A stretch of DNA of 64,000 nt, from positions 62,001 to 126,000 of the forward strand of contig JAYKXP010000060.1 in NCBI GenBank assembly GCA_037176845.1, given 5' to 3'. A model generated the notes under the pieces. That model ran no database searches. It was not told the origin of the DNA and saw only the letters and a program-made list of their open reading frames with translations. This stretch comes from Paramarasmius palmivorus. Its lineage: Eukaryota; Basidiomycota; Agaricomycetes; Agaricales; Marasmiaceae. Positions 13,157 through 25,325 of the stretch are shown one piece after another. How positions within the stretch are numbered: position 1 is the stretch's first letter; every line of letters starts with the position of its first letter. The position numbers and the translations under genes are program-made.

Positions 13157-13257
13157 GGTGAAGGAGTGAATTAAAGAGGTGGGTCCTATTGGGTTCTATT
13201 CTTTTAGCTTGGGTGCCAGGGTATCTATGGTTTTTGTCCAGCTGATGCTGTAAAATT

Positions 13258-16248
13258 ATTGCAAAAGTACCTGATAGTTATCAGATCGGCTTTTGCAAAG
13301 CTACAGGATAACTACTTTTGCAAAAGTAGAGGACAAGTAGTCAAGGCAGATAAAAGGTAGGTCCGCTTTGGGTGCTTCTAAATTGGGAAGGATTATTCCC
13401 ACACCTTCTGGACAGGGAACAGGCCGCTTTTTTGAGATCTGGAGATATTCCCACACCGCTTTTAGCATCCCAAAATGGAAGGTGCTCTTTCCATGATGTA
13501 ACAATGCGCTTTTTGGGCGCTTTTTTTGCGGAAAAATTATTCCCACACCTCCTGACATCATCTGGGTGCCTCCCTACTCCGCTTTTGGCTTCCCAAAATG
13601 GAAGGTGGCCTTACCTCATCATTTTCCACCTGGAATCAATGTATTGGGGGGCTATTGGGGCATGCTGGGGGGCTATAAAAATCGCATTTTTGAGGGAATA
13701 TGTTCTAATATGTTCCAAAAGCATGCCCCTGCAATTGGGGGGCAGGGGAATGCAAAAAAAGCGGTCCAAATATGGTAATTCAGGAAAATGGCCTATTGGA
13801 TCTTGGGCTATAGGCCAGATATTGACATGGGGTAAGTTGGAGGACCTAGATACATTAAATACAAGCCTGGGGACACCCAATAGTACATAGATTAGTGGGA
13901 TAATGGTGCTTAAATATGAAAAATACTGAAAATCTCCGAAATTAGGGGAATAAAATTACAGGATGGGATGTAGTGCAGCTGGGGCTTAGATATTGTGAAT
14001 CAGAGATGATATATATGTCCCCTTGCTTGGTTTACAATCCTGGAGAGCTGCCTATTTTTCCAGATTTATTACAGCTAAATTCGCTTTTTTTGGACATTGG
14101 TAATACTATATCACAGGGAATGATTGGGATGGGCTAATTCTTGTTCATAACCCACTTTAGTATGTATAGATGTCAACTACATAGCTGCCCAAGCACTCCT
14201 GTATGTGCAACACCTTGTTTAATCCAATGTATTGTACAGTTGTGTAACACAGGCAGTAGTACATGAATAGCACCTCAGGGAAGCATCCCAGCACCAAGGG
14301 GAGTTCAGAATCGAGTTCAGGCACCCAAAATACACTTTCCTACTATGAAAGCACATTTTCTGAATACATCTGCATGTTGCTACATAAAAAATACATAAAA
14401 AATCGCATTTTTAGGGGTTTTTTTGTACTGGAGCATGGGGATTGCTCCTAAAATCATTAAAAATGAATGAGAGACCGTTCACTATGCATGGAACAGGAAT
14501 ATCAATTGCCTCCATGGATCCCATGACAGGAATCCATATGCCAGACTAATCAATTCCTGCACAATTACAGAAAACATGTAATATGGATGTAGTATTGCAG
14601 GGATTGATCTGGGGGCTTGGGGAACCTCAAAATCGAATTCAGGATGAAAAACCAGTCAAGAATATGTCCAGGGTTGAAGGAAATCCATCCACAATTGACT
14701 TCAATATGCATACAACAAGTTAAATGCACAAGTATATGTGCAATATATGTTAACTATATGCATAAAACTTGTCAGATACATATCTCAAGCTACAGTGATT
14801 GGATTCCTTTCAACCCTGGACATATTCTTTACTGATTTTTCATCCTGAATTCGATTTTGGGGTTCCCCAAGTCCCCAGATCACTCCCTGCAATAATACAT
14901 CCATAGTACATGTTTTCTGTAATTGTGCAGGAATTGATTAGTCTGGCATATGGATTCCTGTCATGGGATCCATGGAGGCAATTGATATTCCTGTTCCATG
15001 CATAGTGAACGGTCTCTCATTCATTTTTAATGATTTTAGGAGCAATCCCCATGCTCCAGTACAAAAAAACCCCTAAAAATGCGATTTTTTATGTATTTTT
15101 TATGTAGCAACATGCAGATGTATTCAGAAAATGTGCTTTCATAGTAGGAAAGTGTATTTTGGGTGCCTGAACTCGATTCTGAACTCCCCTTGGTGCTGGG
15201 ATGCTTCCCTGAGGTGCTATTCATGTACTACTGCCTGTGTTACACAACTGTACAATACATTGGATTAAACAAGGTGTTGCACATACAGGAGTGCTTGGGC
15301 AGCTATGTAGTTGACATCTATACATACTAAAGTGGGTTATGAACAAGAATTAGCCCATCCCAATCATTCCCTGTGATATAGTATTACCAATGTCCAAAAA
15401 AAGCGAATTTAGCTGTAATAAATCTGGAAAAATAGGCAGCTCTCCAGGATTGTAAACCAAGCAAGGGGACATATATATCATCTCTGATTCACAATATCTA
15501 AGCCCCAGCTGCACTACATCCCATCCTGTAATTTTATTCCCCTAATTTCGGAGATTTTCAGTATTTTTCATATTTAAGCACCATTATCCCACTAATCTAT
15601 GTACTATTGGGTGTCCCCAGGCTTGTATTTAATGTATCTAGGTCCTCCAACTTACCCCATGTCAATATCTGGCCTATAGCCCAAGATCCAATAGGCCATT
15701 TTCCTGAATTACCATATTTGGACCGCTTTTTTTGCATTCCCCTGCCCCCCAATTGCAGGGGCATGCTTTTGGAACATATTAGAACATATTCCCTCAAAAA
15801 TGCGATTTTTATAGCCCCCCAGCATGCCCCAATAGCCCCCCAATACATTGATTCCAGGTGGAAAATGATGAGGTAAGGCCACCTTCCATTTTGGGAAGCC
15901 AAAAGCGGAGTAGGGAGGCACCCAGATGATGTCAGGAGGTGTGGGAATAATTTTTCCGCAAAAAAAGCGCCCAAAAAGCGCATTGTTACATCATGGAAAG
16001 AGCACCTTCCATTTTGGGATGCTAAAAGCGGTGTGGGAATATCTCCAGATCTCAAAAAAGCGGCCTGTTCCCTGTCCAGAAGGTGTGGGAATAATCCTTC
16101 CCAATTTAGAAGCACCCAAAGCGGACCTACCTTTTATCTGCCTTGACTACTTGTCCTCTACTTTTGCAAAAGTAGTTATCCTCTACTTTTGCAAAAGTAG
16201 TTATCCTGTAGCTTTGCAAAAGCCGATCTGATAACTATCAGGTACTAT
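13258..16248. repeat. 3-kb near-perfect palindrome (foldback-type element)
   Basis: Two arms of about 1.47 kb face each other around an axis at about 14743.5. Mirrored positions add to 29487 with no indel from 13372 to 14451, and three mirrored open frames translate identically. The innermost 80 nt or so of each arm are diverged. The outer ends carry the palindromic motif tacttttgcaaaagta; the right arm has one extra copy of its repeat of about 25 nt. The arms contain internal repeats (ttcccacacc and cccaaaatggaaggt types) but no recognisable transposase. It was probably inserted in decayed CBS-derived sequence, since the flanks on both sides (tttttgtccag; ttttgtcgtccag) resemble that region. 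It could be a foldback transposon, a head-to-head duplication of one element, or an assembly artefact. Confidence 0.85.
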
Positions 16249-16267
16249 TGTAAAAGTATTACCACTT

Positions 16268-16370
16268 CTGGTGTTTTGTCGTCCAGAACCCTAGATGCGG
16301 ATGAGTGAAAGAGAAACCAAGGAATTTAAAAACCGACGCACAGGATACATCAAGAATCGCGGCTAGCCTT
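16268..16370 (-). pseudogene. Fragment of CBS-gene sequence right of the palindrome
   Basis: The stretch gtcgtccagaaccctag...gacgcacaggatacat resembles the exon 2/intron/exon 3 region of the CBS gene (about 29910-29990 in the intact copy). It is a further partial, non-coding copy and is separated from CBS copy 2 by the palindrome. Confidence 0.5.
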
Positions 16371-18686
16371 GAGATGGGCTCAAGCCGGTGGAAGCCTGGT
16401 GGAAGATGTTGAGCGTGGGCGCCTAACTTGAAATTCTCGTCCAGAGACTCACCACATTTTTCGCGCCTACATCGCCTTTCTAGGCTCTTCGCCCCTTCGC
16501 CTCAATATCAGTTACGGGTTTCAGCTGGGTCTTGTAGTTGGATACATAGGAGAGGGAGAAGGAGAGTTTGAAGAGCTCAGCAGTGAACGCGGCAGGTGTG
16601 TCAGTTCACAGCCATTTCGAACCTCTCCTCACTTTGGCCCCGTTCTCTTCAACTAGTCGCTGGGAAAAGTTCACTTCAAGAACATGGAAATGGACTGTAC
16701 ATCGACAGGTCTCAATAGTTATACTTGCAGGACCAGAATGTCACTGTGTTCAACGCCTTGGCCTGTAACCGGCCTGTCTGTGACGATGGCAAGCAGAGCA
16801 GTTACATGTCTATGTTCAACGTCTTATCCTCGCGTTCAACGTAAGGACTTGTGAACTAGAAACCCCATCGCACGCTACTTCATACGCCTGAAGCAGTGCT
16901 CTTGTTCTTGATGCTACATCACGGTACGGCATGACAATATTATACGCAGCCTTTGAAACTGACAGATCTGTTCATTTTACCATCCTTCACCGCCACGTTC
17001 CCTAGACAATCACACCTTCTTTTCTCCCCTTCTCTTTCTTCCGCCTGTGCCGTCGCTCATTAACATTACTAGCGACATCGAGTCGCAGCATCGACATCCT
17101 CGCACCAAGTAATGTCCTTCAGTAACCCAAACCAGGTCTATATCGGTGGGAATGCGAACAACGTAGTTCATGGAGATCAGAATAACTATGCGTATAGTGT
17201 CAATTCGGATCCAGGCAAGCACCAAATGTTTTATCAGTCTACGCAACATCTGATACAGGCACGCAGAGACTCTACACAAACTTTCAGGCGCAGGTGAAGG
17301 TCCAACGAATATTAATGAATGATGGCTGACAGTCCTACAGAGGCCTTACGGACGCTAGCACAGAATGCTGCCCCGAATGCTTGTTACGATTCGGAACAGC
17401 GGTTCCCTCCTCCAAATTGCCACGAAGGGACACGCCATCAGATCCTCCAAAAGCTGTCGAGCCGCATCGAGGATAAATCCAAGGCTAGCAGCGTCCTTTG
17501 GCTCCATGGCTCAGCAGGCGTCGGGAAGTCTGCGATTGCACAGCATCTCGCAGAGAAGTACGCCAGGAATGGCAGACTTGCTGCAGCGTTCTTCTTCTCT
17601 CGAAGCGATTCGAGTCGGGACAAGATACGCCCTCTTGCGGCTAGTATCGCGTATCAGTTCTGCAAACCAAGATCACCTTTCCGCACCACCCTTGGTCCAG
17701 CTATCATCGACGAAATCCGCTCTGATCCTAACATTTTCCATGCGTCTTGCGAAAAACAGGTCGAGAGGCTAATAATCAAAGCATCTTCCCATGTCGATCC
17801 TGCGGAGCAGGAAAACCCTCCAAATGTCATTATTATCGACGGGCTTGACGAGTGCATCGACAGAGCCGAGCAGGAGAGAGTTCTGGCAATCATCCGAGCC
17901 TTAATTTCCCGTTCTTCTTCCTACTTTTCCTGGATCATCCTGCTCTGCAGTCGTCCCGAGCCCCAGATCCGTTACGGTTTTAACCACCAAGGCTTCGAGA
18001 GGCACCTGGAAACCTTTGATGTCAACTCGTTGGACGACGTCAATTGTGATATCCATCGATACCTCGTTGCCAAGTTCGCAGTTCTCCGAATGAAATATTG
18101 GTATGCATTGGAACAAGATGGGCCAACATGGCCTGGGGAGGATGTCCTTCATCAGCTCGTCTTGAGAGCCGACGGACAGTTCATCTTTGCGGCCACTGTC
18201 ATCAAATACCTCGATGTTGATGATGAATCCCCGCAGGATCGTCTAGATACCATTATGCGTATCTACGTCGAGCAAGGGGAATCACCATATTCGGCTTTAG
18301 ATCTGTTATACCACCAGATTCTATCTACATGTCGTGACTGGGTCAAGGTGCAGGCATTGTTACGCCTGCTGGTCACCCCCCACGATACCCCGCCCAACTC
18401 AGATAACGACCGTGATCCTCTTTACTATCACCCAGAGACGCAGGCACAAGAGGCGCAGAAGGCCCGAGAGGTGCGAAAGGCACTGGATAAGTGGCGCTCC
18501 CTCGAAAGATTCTCCGACTTCTTGAACATTCCTGTTCGCGAAGTTTCGACACTCATAATTCGACTGCATTCGGTCCTGCAAATCCCAGATGCAACCGACC
18601 GTAATATACAATTTGCGCATGCTACTTTCCCAGAATTCCTCGCAGACCCGAATCGTTCTGGTGAATTCTACACTCCCGCGATGTGA

Positions 18687-19661
18687 CCTAAGGAACAGCA
18701 CGGGTGTTCCCGCGGGTTTTCGAGGACTGACCCACACCCGTACCCACAGTGGGAGCACACCCAACCCATATGTTGTGGGTGTGGGTGTAACCCGCTCTTA
18801 CCCGCGGGTATTCACATATTACGCCACTATAAGATGTACACAAAGTAGTTATCATCATTATAATACAGTAACACTTGTGTAGTTAACTAGAATCGTCCTC
18901 ATCATCAGAGAATTCAATTACATCAAAGTCATCAGGAAGGATAACATCAACCAGGTCCTTTTCGCCCGGAAGGGGAGCTACTGCACCATCACTCGTAATC
19001 TTCTCAAAGATGTCGTCATGTACCAGTCCAAGTAAGCTCCAATTCCCAACACACATGATAGCGCGAATTGACTGTGCACTCAATCGGTTGCGCTCCCATG
19101 TGATATTATGACGAGCTCGGCTGAATTGGCGCTCGACCGCACTGTCAGGTGTCCGTCGAGTGCTTTCTGGCTTGTTCGGAGGTTCAGTGGAAGATGGAGT
19201 GTGTGATGTAGATGGCATAGTTTTGGATGATGTTGGGAGAAGAGGAGAAAGGTGTTTGCAGAGAAATTTGTAGGGGCTGAAACAAAGGCCGTCTTTGCAC
19301 GCGCTCGATCTATCTTGAACAGTTTTACCACTGGTTTCAAATTGTGTTTTCAGTGCGCTATTGACATTCCTGGTGCATGTCAAGGTCTATAATCCTCAGG
19401 TGATAAATGACCTGAAGCCATATATGATACTTGTAGTTGTAATTATTATCAGAATAAATATTGTACAATGTAGACACCAAGAATTTAAGGTCACGATCAA
19501 ACGCGCGGCTCAAAATGCCGCCTCCTTTCCCGATTTGGTCAGATATTTGGCGCGGGCTTGGCGGGTTCCACCAAAATGGGACGACCGAACCCGCACCCGC
19601 ACCCGCCTGTGGGAAAACCCGCCACCCGGGCGAAACCCGCATTACCCGCGCTGTTCCTTAG
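18687..19661 (-). mobile_element. Non-autonomous hAT-like DNA transposon
   Basis: The element is about 975 bp and sits exactly in NLR copy 3. Its ends form short inverted repeats, (c)ctaaggaacagc on the left and gctgttccttag on the right. It is flanked by an 8-bp near-duplication, cgatgtga / cgatgtca, the size expected for hAT elements. Subterminal sequence is rich in cgggt / acccg motifs. Inside, on the minus strand (18883-19383), a frame encodes the C-terminal hAT dimerisation segment (VERQFSRARHNITWERNRLS followed by SAQSIRAIMC...WSLLGLVHD). The catalytic part is absent, so mobility would depend on a transposase encoded elsewhere. Confidence 0.85.
18883..19383 (-). pseudogene. Truncated hAT transposase, C-terminal dimerisation region
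   Basis: The frame is open for 166 codons. Only about the last 80 residues match the hAT family: the VERxFSRxR and LSAQSIRAIMC blocks followed by WSLLGLVHD and an acidic tail ending in FSDDEDDSS. No DDE catalytic core or BED zinc finger is present. The N-terminal half is low-complexity Ser/Thr/Pro and probably not derived from the transposase. Confidence 0.75.
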
Positions 19662-21178
19662 CGATGTCAAATCCAGAGTATTGTGACTGTGTAGCCACAC
19701 TCCTACTTCGGAAATTATCTGCCTTTGCACCGTCATATCCTCTATACCACATAGAGTCCTTTGATAGTGCCAAACACTTGTGGTTTCAGAAGTTTCAGAA
19801 GCTCTATCCTGCAAACTGGCTTGTTGCATTCTCCTGCAAGTCATGGGACTATTATTGCTCAAAAGTAATCTCGCCAAGTGTGGATTTACTTGGCGAGCTG
19901 GAGAAGATGGATGTCCACGTCATTGTAGCCATCTCATTAGAGCTCAATTCAGGTTTACCCTTAGACTGGGACGATGTTATTAAATGGGCAAAGGTTCTCT
20001 TTCACTCAGATGTCGATAAGGACGGTCTTACTAATTATAATGTACAGGGATTGAGAGATTCAAGGATAGACGTGATTGTGGAGAAGTTGGAAATGACAAT
20101 GATGGAGGTGCACATTGCATTTGAGACGACACTAAACAACTATCAGACGCGTCGAGGGATGTTTGAACGCATCTTCAACATTGAACAATGGCTATTTAGT
20201 CGCGAAAGAGGTCACGACATTTCCTTGGGCTCATCTCTCAATAGCGTGATGTTTCCGACCCAGCTTTCATCGGTACTATCAACATCCCATGGCTTGCCCT
20301 CCTCACATCCTCGGATGAAGCGAAGTCTCATCGTGCCGAGAGAGATGGTAGCGAAGGTTTCGAATATCATACCCGTAGTACGTGTGATAAGGGACGACGC
20401 CTTCGACAGGTTGCACGTCGCACCCCCCTTAGTATGTTTCTTATTGCGCTATGTGGTGGATGGGAAGCTTCCTGTTTCTGATCCCTCACACGAGAAAGAC
20501 CTTGTATGTTTTGCGCGGGTTTTCAAACAACGGTTGGCAATGTTGAGCTTTGACCTTAAACGGTCTGAAGGTTCCTTCTGGCTCGTCGACACTATGAGTC
20601 GAGATTCCACCAGAGCTATCCTTCGAGGTAGCCACCCCAATACCGCTTTGCATCCTTTGGCACGTACAGCATCATCACCAGATTCCAACGGCTCTCGAGC
20701 GGCTCCTCAATCTACTGGGACGCGCAGAGCACGCTCTCAGAGCCCTAGCTACCGAAAGTAAGTCATTCCCTCGATGGACGGAAGAACATTGCTTAACACT
20801 GAGATCTAGATGCCAGCGGACTCGTCTTTGATATCTTCCATCGATATATCTCTTCGCCTTACCTTTCTCGTATCCGATTATTGTCAAATCGAGGTTGGGG
20901 TTCACTGGGATGCACGACCGGCCGATTATCTGTAGGAGTTGGAATTGGAAGCGGCCGCCGGGTATACGGATGGTCTGGAGAAGTGGATGGGCTGATGGGC
21001 CGAAAGTTCTTCGTGAGCATGTGGATAACGGCGATCTAGAGCTTTCATTAGTAGCCCTATATGTGCTTCTAACGAGATACCAGTACAACGGTAGCATGGC
21101 ATGCAAGAGGTCTATTAGTATTAGTGTGATACGCGATACACAGCACCAGATCGTATGTAATTGTTAACGAACGAGAGA

Positions 21179-21937
21179 TTATCCTCTCCATGCGACGAAG
21201 TTTTCAGGTGGCGATTACGGGAACGAATTTGCGTGAAGCGTCGGTAGAGGTGTCAGCGTGTGTGTGGATTCGGAACATGGATGGATGGAAAAAGAGATAC
21301 AAAGATAGAGCAACATGGTGAGAAGAGATATGGATGAGCGTGATGGACAGGGGATAGGCATTGATGCATATGATTGCCCATTTCGAGCAGCTTCCGCCTA
21401 AAGGGCAAAGGAAGACGTGACAAAGAAAGAGGTGCTTCAAGAGCGAAAGGTACGTACTCAGTGCGAAAATATTCTCTTTCAAAAACATCTCGAGCTCTGC
21501 AAGTGGTGTGAGCAGCGTGATGAGAGTATACGGATGTTTATTCGAACGTTTGAACTTTGCCATGTGCGCTGATGCTGGGGAAGTCTGTATGAGACCAAAA
21601 TTAAGATGAGTCGTCGGATAGAATGACCGAAGCGGTACCAACAGGATCAGCCTATCCAGACTCTCATAGCTCCTTCAACTTGAATAATTGAACTAGCCGA
21701 AGGTTTTACGGTTTTTTGCCTAAAATTCTAGGGGTCGATGAGTATGAAAGGAACCGGGATGCAGAAAGCGACGCACGGAATACATGAAAATTCGCGTTCA
21801 AAAGCCAACTCGATGACTCGTGTGATGTTCTGATCGTGGTAGAGAAAAAATGCCGGAGGGAGTTGAAGGTCCTATAGCAAGTTAGAAACGGAATGAGCCA
21901 CGTATAGCCAGAAATCAGGTTGTACGTTCTTTACAAG
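21179..21937 (-). pseudogene. CBS-domain protein, decayed copy 3
   Basis: The best-preserved exon (about 21470-21600) still reads AKFKRSNKHPYTLIT and LLTPLAELEMFLKENIFALS. The last exon has lost codons (aagttttcaggtggcg in place of the LQDLEN region). The exon equivalent to DNKNRKPLGYV contains a stop and shifts. Exon 1 is missing because unit similarity stops at about 21937. It lies on the minus strand, about 420 bp downstream of NLR copy 3. Confidence 0.7.
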
Positions 21938-24540
21938 CATCTCGGTTTGACCAAAATGCTGGGGCTAAGTTTCAGCGAGGATTCATTGCTAATGTAGATG
22001 ATCCGATCTCAGTAAGACGCGTTAAGAAAGTGGGGAGGACAGTGAGTGCTCACCCTGGGTGCCATACCCAGCCCGACCGTTAATGCGTCACAAACAACCT
22101 AAGTATAAGTGGTGGGCTCTGCGACTCTGAGTCACTAATAGAACTGTAGGACACAGCAGAAGCCTAGTAATAGACCACAAATACAAAGATTCAGTAGATG
22201 CTGGTTATGAACAGCAGCACACTAGTGGTGACTAGTTGTGCAAGTGTGGTTTGACGTGATCAGAGTTGCCGTACTTAGAATAGTACACAAACTATAGATC
22301 TGAGAGTGATGATACGCTCTTCGTTACTTCAAAAGCAATCGAGATACACCTTATATTAGGGGCGACTAAAGGTTACGAATGCTTATAATAGGGTAGGAAA
22401 CAGTCCCAAGTGCTATAGGTAGCGATCTCGAGTTCAACCAATACTGCCTCAAGTGTACTGATCCTGATAGAATCAAATCAACGAACTGTGCGCAAGCAGG
22501 AATCCAACTGACTCTCCAAATGGTCAATCTGGGCCTCTCTACGTCACTAAAGCTTATAAAAGCTAGTCCGAGGTCTAATCTCTACACAGAAACGCAATGC
22601 AACCAATGCTTAGAGCTACAGATCACAAGCCAAATACTTGATCTCTCTGCCAATACAACTTAAGCTCTTGTATACAGTAAGGTCTCAACTAGACTTTCAA
22701 TCTAGGGCCTGTCCTGAGGAAGTGGAAGTGAATGCAAAGGTCGTCAATAGATCAACCAGGTCTGATCAGAGGTCGACTCGTAACAAGCATGAAACACCAC
22801 TGGATCAACTTATATAAGAGGTCCAATCGAAATGCACATGTGCCAGCAGATCAACTATCAGATCAAAGAGGTCTATTCGAGCGACAGCCACATACAACCT
22901 AATGATATGGGCTAACAGTACACTCTCTCTTCGTCTTCTCTGCCCTTCTACCTACAAACTGCAAGCCTATATATACTGTCCAGAAATATAAGTAAAGAAA
23001 TATGTAATAAAAGATGGAAAACAGACGGAACGCAAGCGGAATAAGTGAGGAACAGAGATAGTCCATAGGAAATATACAAATCAGGAAAATATGACAGTCA
23101 CAACGTCCATATAAGTCGTTTATGCGTGACTAATAAATAGGAATTTCTATCTTTAGACTCAGGAGTTGAATCCTGTGCCTGCGGGTTGGCGTTTAGCCTA
23201 GTAAAATTTATCTTTTCTTTGCGCCAAGGCGCTTATCCACCAATGAGAGTCGTTTCCGACTTCTCCACACACCGGAATGCTCAGTCATCCATGTTCTGGA
23301 CCTGGCATATCTTTTACAAGTCTCCGCGTCCACAAGGAACACTTCTATAAGCAGTTTATCTTCTATGTCAGCCTCCGTACCATGACAACCATATGCGTCA
23401 CAGTTCTACAGCTTTGCCTCCGTGTCCGATCAATAGGAACAACTATGGCCAACAATTCTAGACTCGGTAAGTGCCTTCCATAAGCTCTCGGATCATATCT
23501 GCCGATGAAGCCGTCTCCTACATCAACTTGGATCGTTCCCTTTGAACCCGCTCATCTCTTTGGTTGGTCATGAAAAGGTATTAAAAGTGTTTAAAAGCAA
23601 ATAGTCCCTTTACTATGTCTTAGACCTTGCACAGACGGTGTACCAGTCGTGATCCAACATAGTACAGCTCCCTACAGTTTTCAGGAAAGGGTCTGCATTG
23701 ACAGAACCACTAATATAAGCTATAGCAGTGGCCAGATACCCATGCGAGGCGTACCATGTAACCATATACCTGCTAATATAAGTGCGTCTGACAAGTCCTT
23801 GACTTTGACTAGCTATTCAGGGCTCATACTAGTCCTTCAGAGTCCCAATCATAGCATAACAGAATATAAAAGTGCAATAATGCGTTCGAATAAAAGGTAT
23901 TAAAAGTCAGGCGTATCACCGTCCTTCTCACCGCGACATTGTAAGTATCCACAACCCTAACATCACTCCATAAAGTACCATGAGTGTGCTCGCAACTTGG
24001 TGGAATGTAGAAGACACAGCCGATAGCTGGCATGAGCAAAGGGACTCAGAGCTCGAGCGGGCATGATTGTGTCGTGCTTGGGGATTCACGGTTGCGGTCG
24101 CAGGTGTCATATACGAGAAAATTGGAGGCCAAGAGTCTCATAGAGACGCGTAGGAAGAGAAATTGCAGCCTATGTCGAGTTGGTTGTGGTTGAGGTTTAG
24201 TGGATGGCTGAGCTTGGAGTGATTGGGAATGGGTCGAGGTAGTGTCGGGGAGCGTATATGAGAATTTGGTAGGCTATTGATGTGGAAAGATATATCTTTG
24301 AAAGAACAGCTGGAAACTGGGGCTTGTAATTGCCTAGGAGGAGCTATGAGCAACGGTGAAAAAATGTCGAGAGTAGTGTGCATACCGATAGCCATGGCTT
24401 GGATAATTCTATGTTGAGGTGTATCTGGAATTTGACTTTGCTGAGCTACTGTGGTGGTATTAGATCTGGCAACAGTATGCAGAAAACATTTGAACGCACC
24501 TTTCTATACCCACAGAGATGAACGCCGTTGAATGAGGTGG
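21938..24540. other. Gene-free 2.6 kb between units 3 and 4
   Basis: No open frame has a protein-like pattern. Short direct and inverted similarities (for example gtcacaaacaac near 22089 against gtcacgcataaacgac on the other strand near 23130) hint at a decayed repeat, but I could not define ends. It is probably an insertion relative to the other units. Confidence 0.4.
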
Positions 24541-24559
24541 TCGTTTTGAGGAAAGCCAA

Positions 24560-24680
24560 GCGCCGGCACCGTGCTCGACGACTGCACCACGATATTTATA
24601 ATTCTTGTAGCTTGGGTTCCGAGGGATCTATGGTTTTTGTTGCCCAGAACTCTGGATGTGAAAGAGAGATCGAGGGTTTT
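24560..24680 (-). pseudogene. Fragment of CBS-gene 5' sequence
   Basis: The segment ctgcaccacgatatttat equals part of CBS exon 1 of the intact copy (about 30133-30150). It is followed by sequence also present left of the palindrome at about 13205-13240 (tagcttgggt...tctatggttttt). It is a partial duplicate only. Confidence 0.45.
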
Positions 24681-25325
24681 GAAAATACATCAGAAGCGTT
24701 GTTGACGAACCCAGGCCGGTCAAATTTCAACTGACTTCTGATTGCGGCAGGTGGACAACCTCTGACGACCTCAATTAGCTATGTAGGCGGATGTAGGAAC
24801 TCCTCCGGGGTGCGGTCGCCTCATGCTGTCACGAATCCGATCAAGAAGAATTTGGCGCTCATGTTCACTCGCAACGTCGACAGGAAGAGTAGTCAAAATG
24901 TGATTCTCGCCGCTTCAAGTCTAGAACAGGTGCGTAACCTCAGACTCGAAATGCTGTTTAATGCTCCGGTATCGATAGTTATACATACAGGACCAGAATG
25001 GGATTCGTTAAATTAAACAAGCTGGCAATTTCAGGCAAGTTGTCCGGTGTGAACATACCCTGAGGATCCGCTATTCTCCACTTTTAGTACACATCATGCA
25101 CGACGCTTCATGCACTGAACGGCATCTTCCACAACACGACGGTTACATGCGGCCTTTGACAAGATATGAACAAGATATAAACCCTATTTGTGGTTCTTTC
25201 TTCCATCCTTAGGCCTGCACACCACCACGTTTTCTACGTATATCATCCCTCATCCTCTTTTCCCTTCTCCCTACCCCCTACTCCTGCCTTTGTTCAACAA
25301 GGTCTCGACAACATCGTACCAAGCA

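Larger units (their letters stand above)
17112..20761 (+). pseudogene. NLR-like NACHT protein, copy 3, split by a hAT-like insertion
   Basis: The leader (QVYIGGNANNVVHGDQNNYAY) starts at 17112. The NACHT exon is open from 17333 to the insertion at 18686, with Walker A GSAGVGKSA and Walker B IIIDGLDE intact. A 975-bp element then interrupts the codons for YTPAM/SNPEYC and supplies an immediate TGA. The gene resumes at 19662 with the tail domain to 20761. A 54-nt intron (19994-20047) is conserved. The second tail intron seen in copies 1, 2 and 4 is absent, together with some flanking codons. The C-terminus is divergent (Ser/Arg-rich, no CCCFQ); a possible last intron (20758-20809) would append a few residues. 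The first intron would need a GC donor at 17219 or be retained in frame. Loss of full-length product is inferred. Confidence 0.85.

Noticed and set aside
13372..13890. 172-codon frame in the left palindrome arm and its mirror at 15597-16115
   Set aside because: Low complexity built from internal repeats, with no recognisable domain. Identity of the two copies reflects the palindrome and not coding selection.
19361..20761. 466-codon frame treated as one gene
   Set aside because: The first 100 or so codons lie in the hAT-like element and read only by chance into the tail of NLR copy 3.
22040..23180. Possible LTR or terminal-repeat element
   Set aside because: Weak inverted similarity only. 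No target duplication, primer-binding site or element protein could be found.
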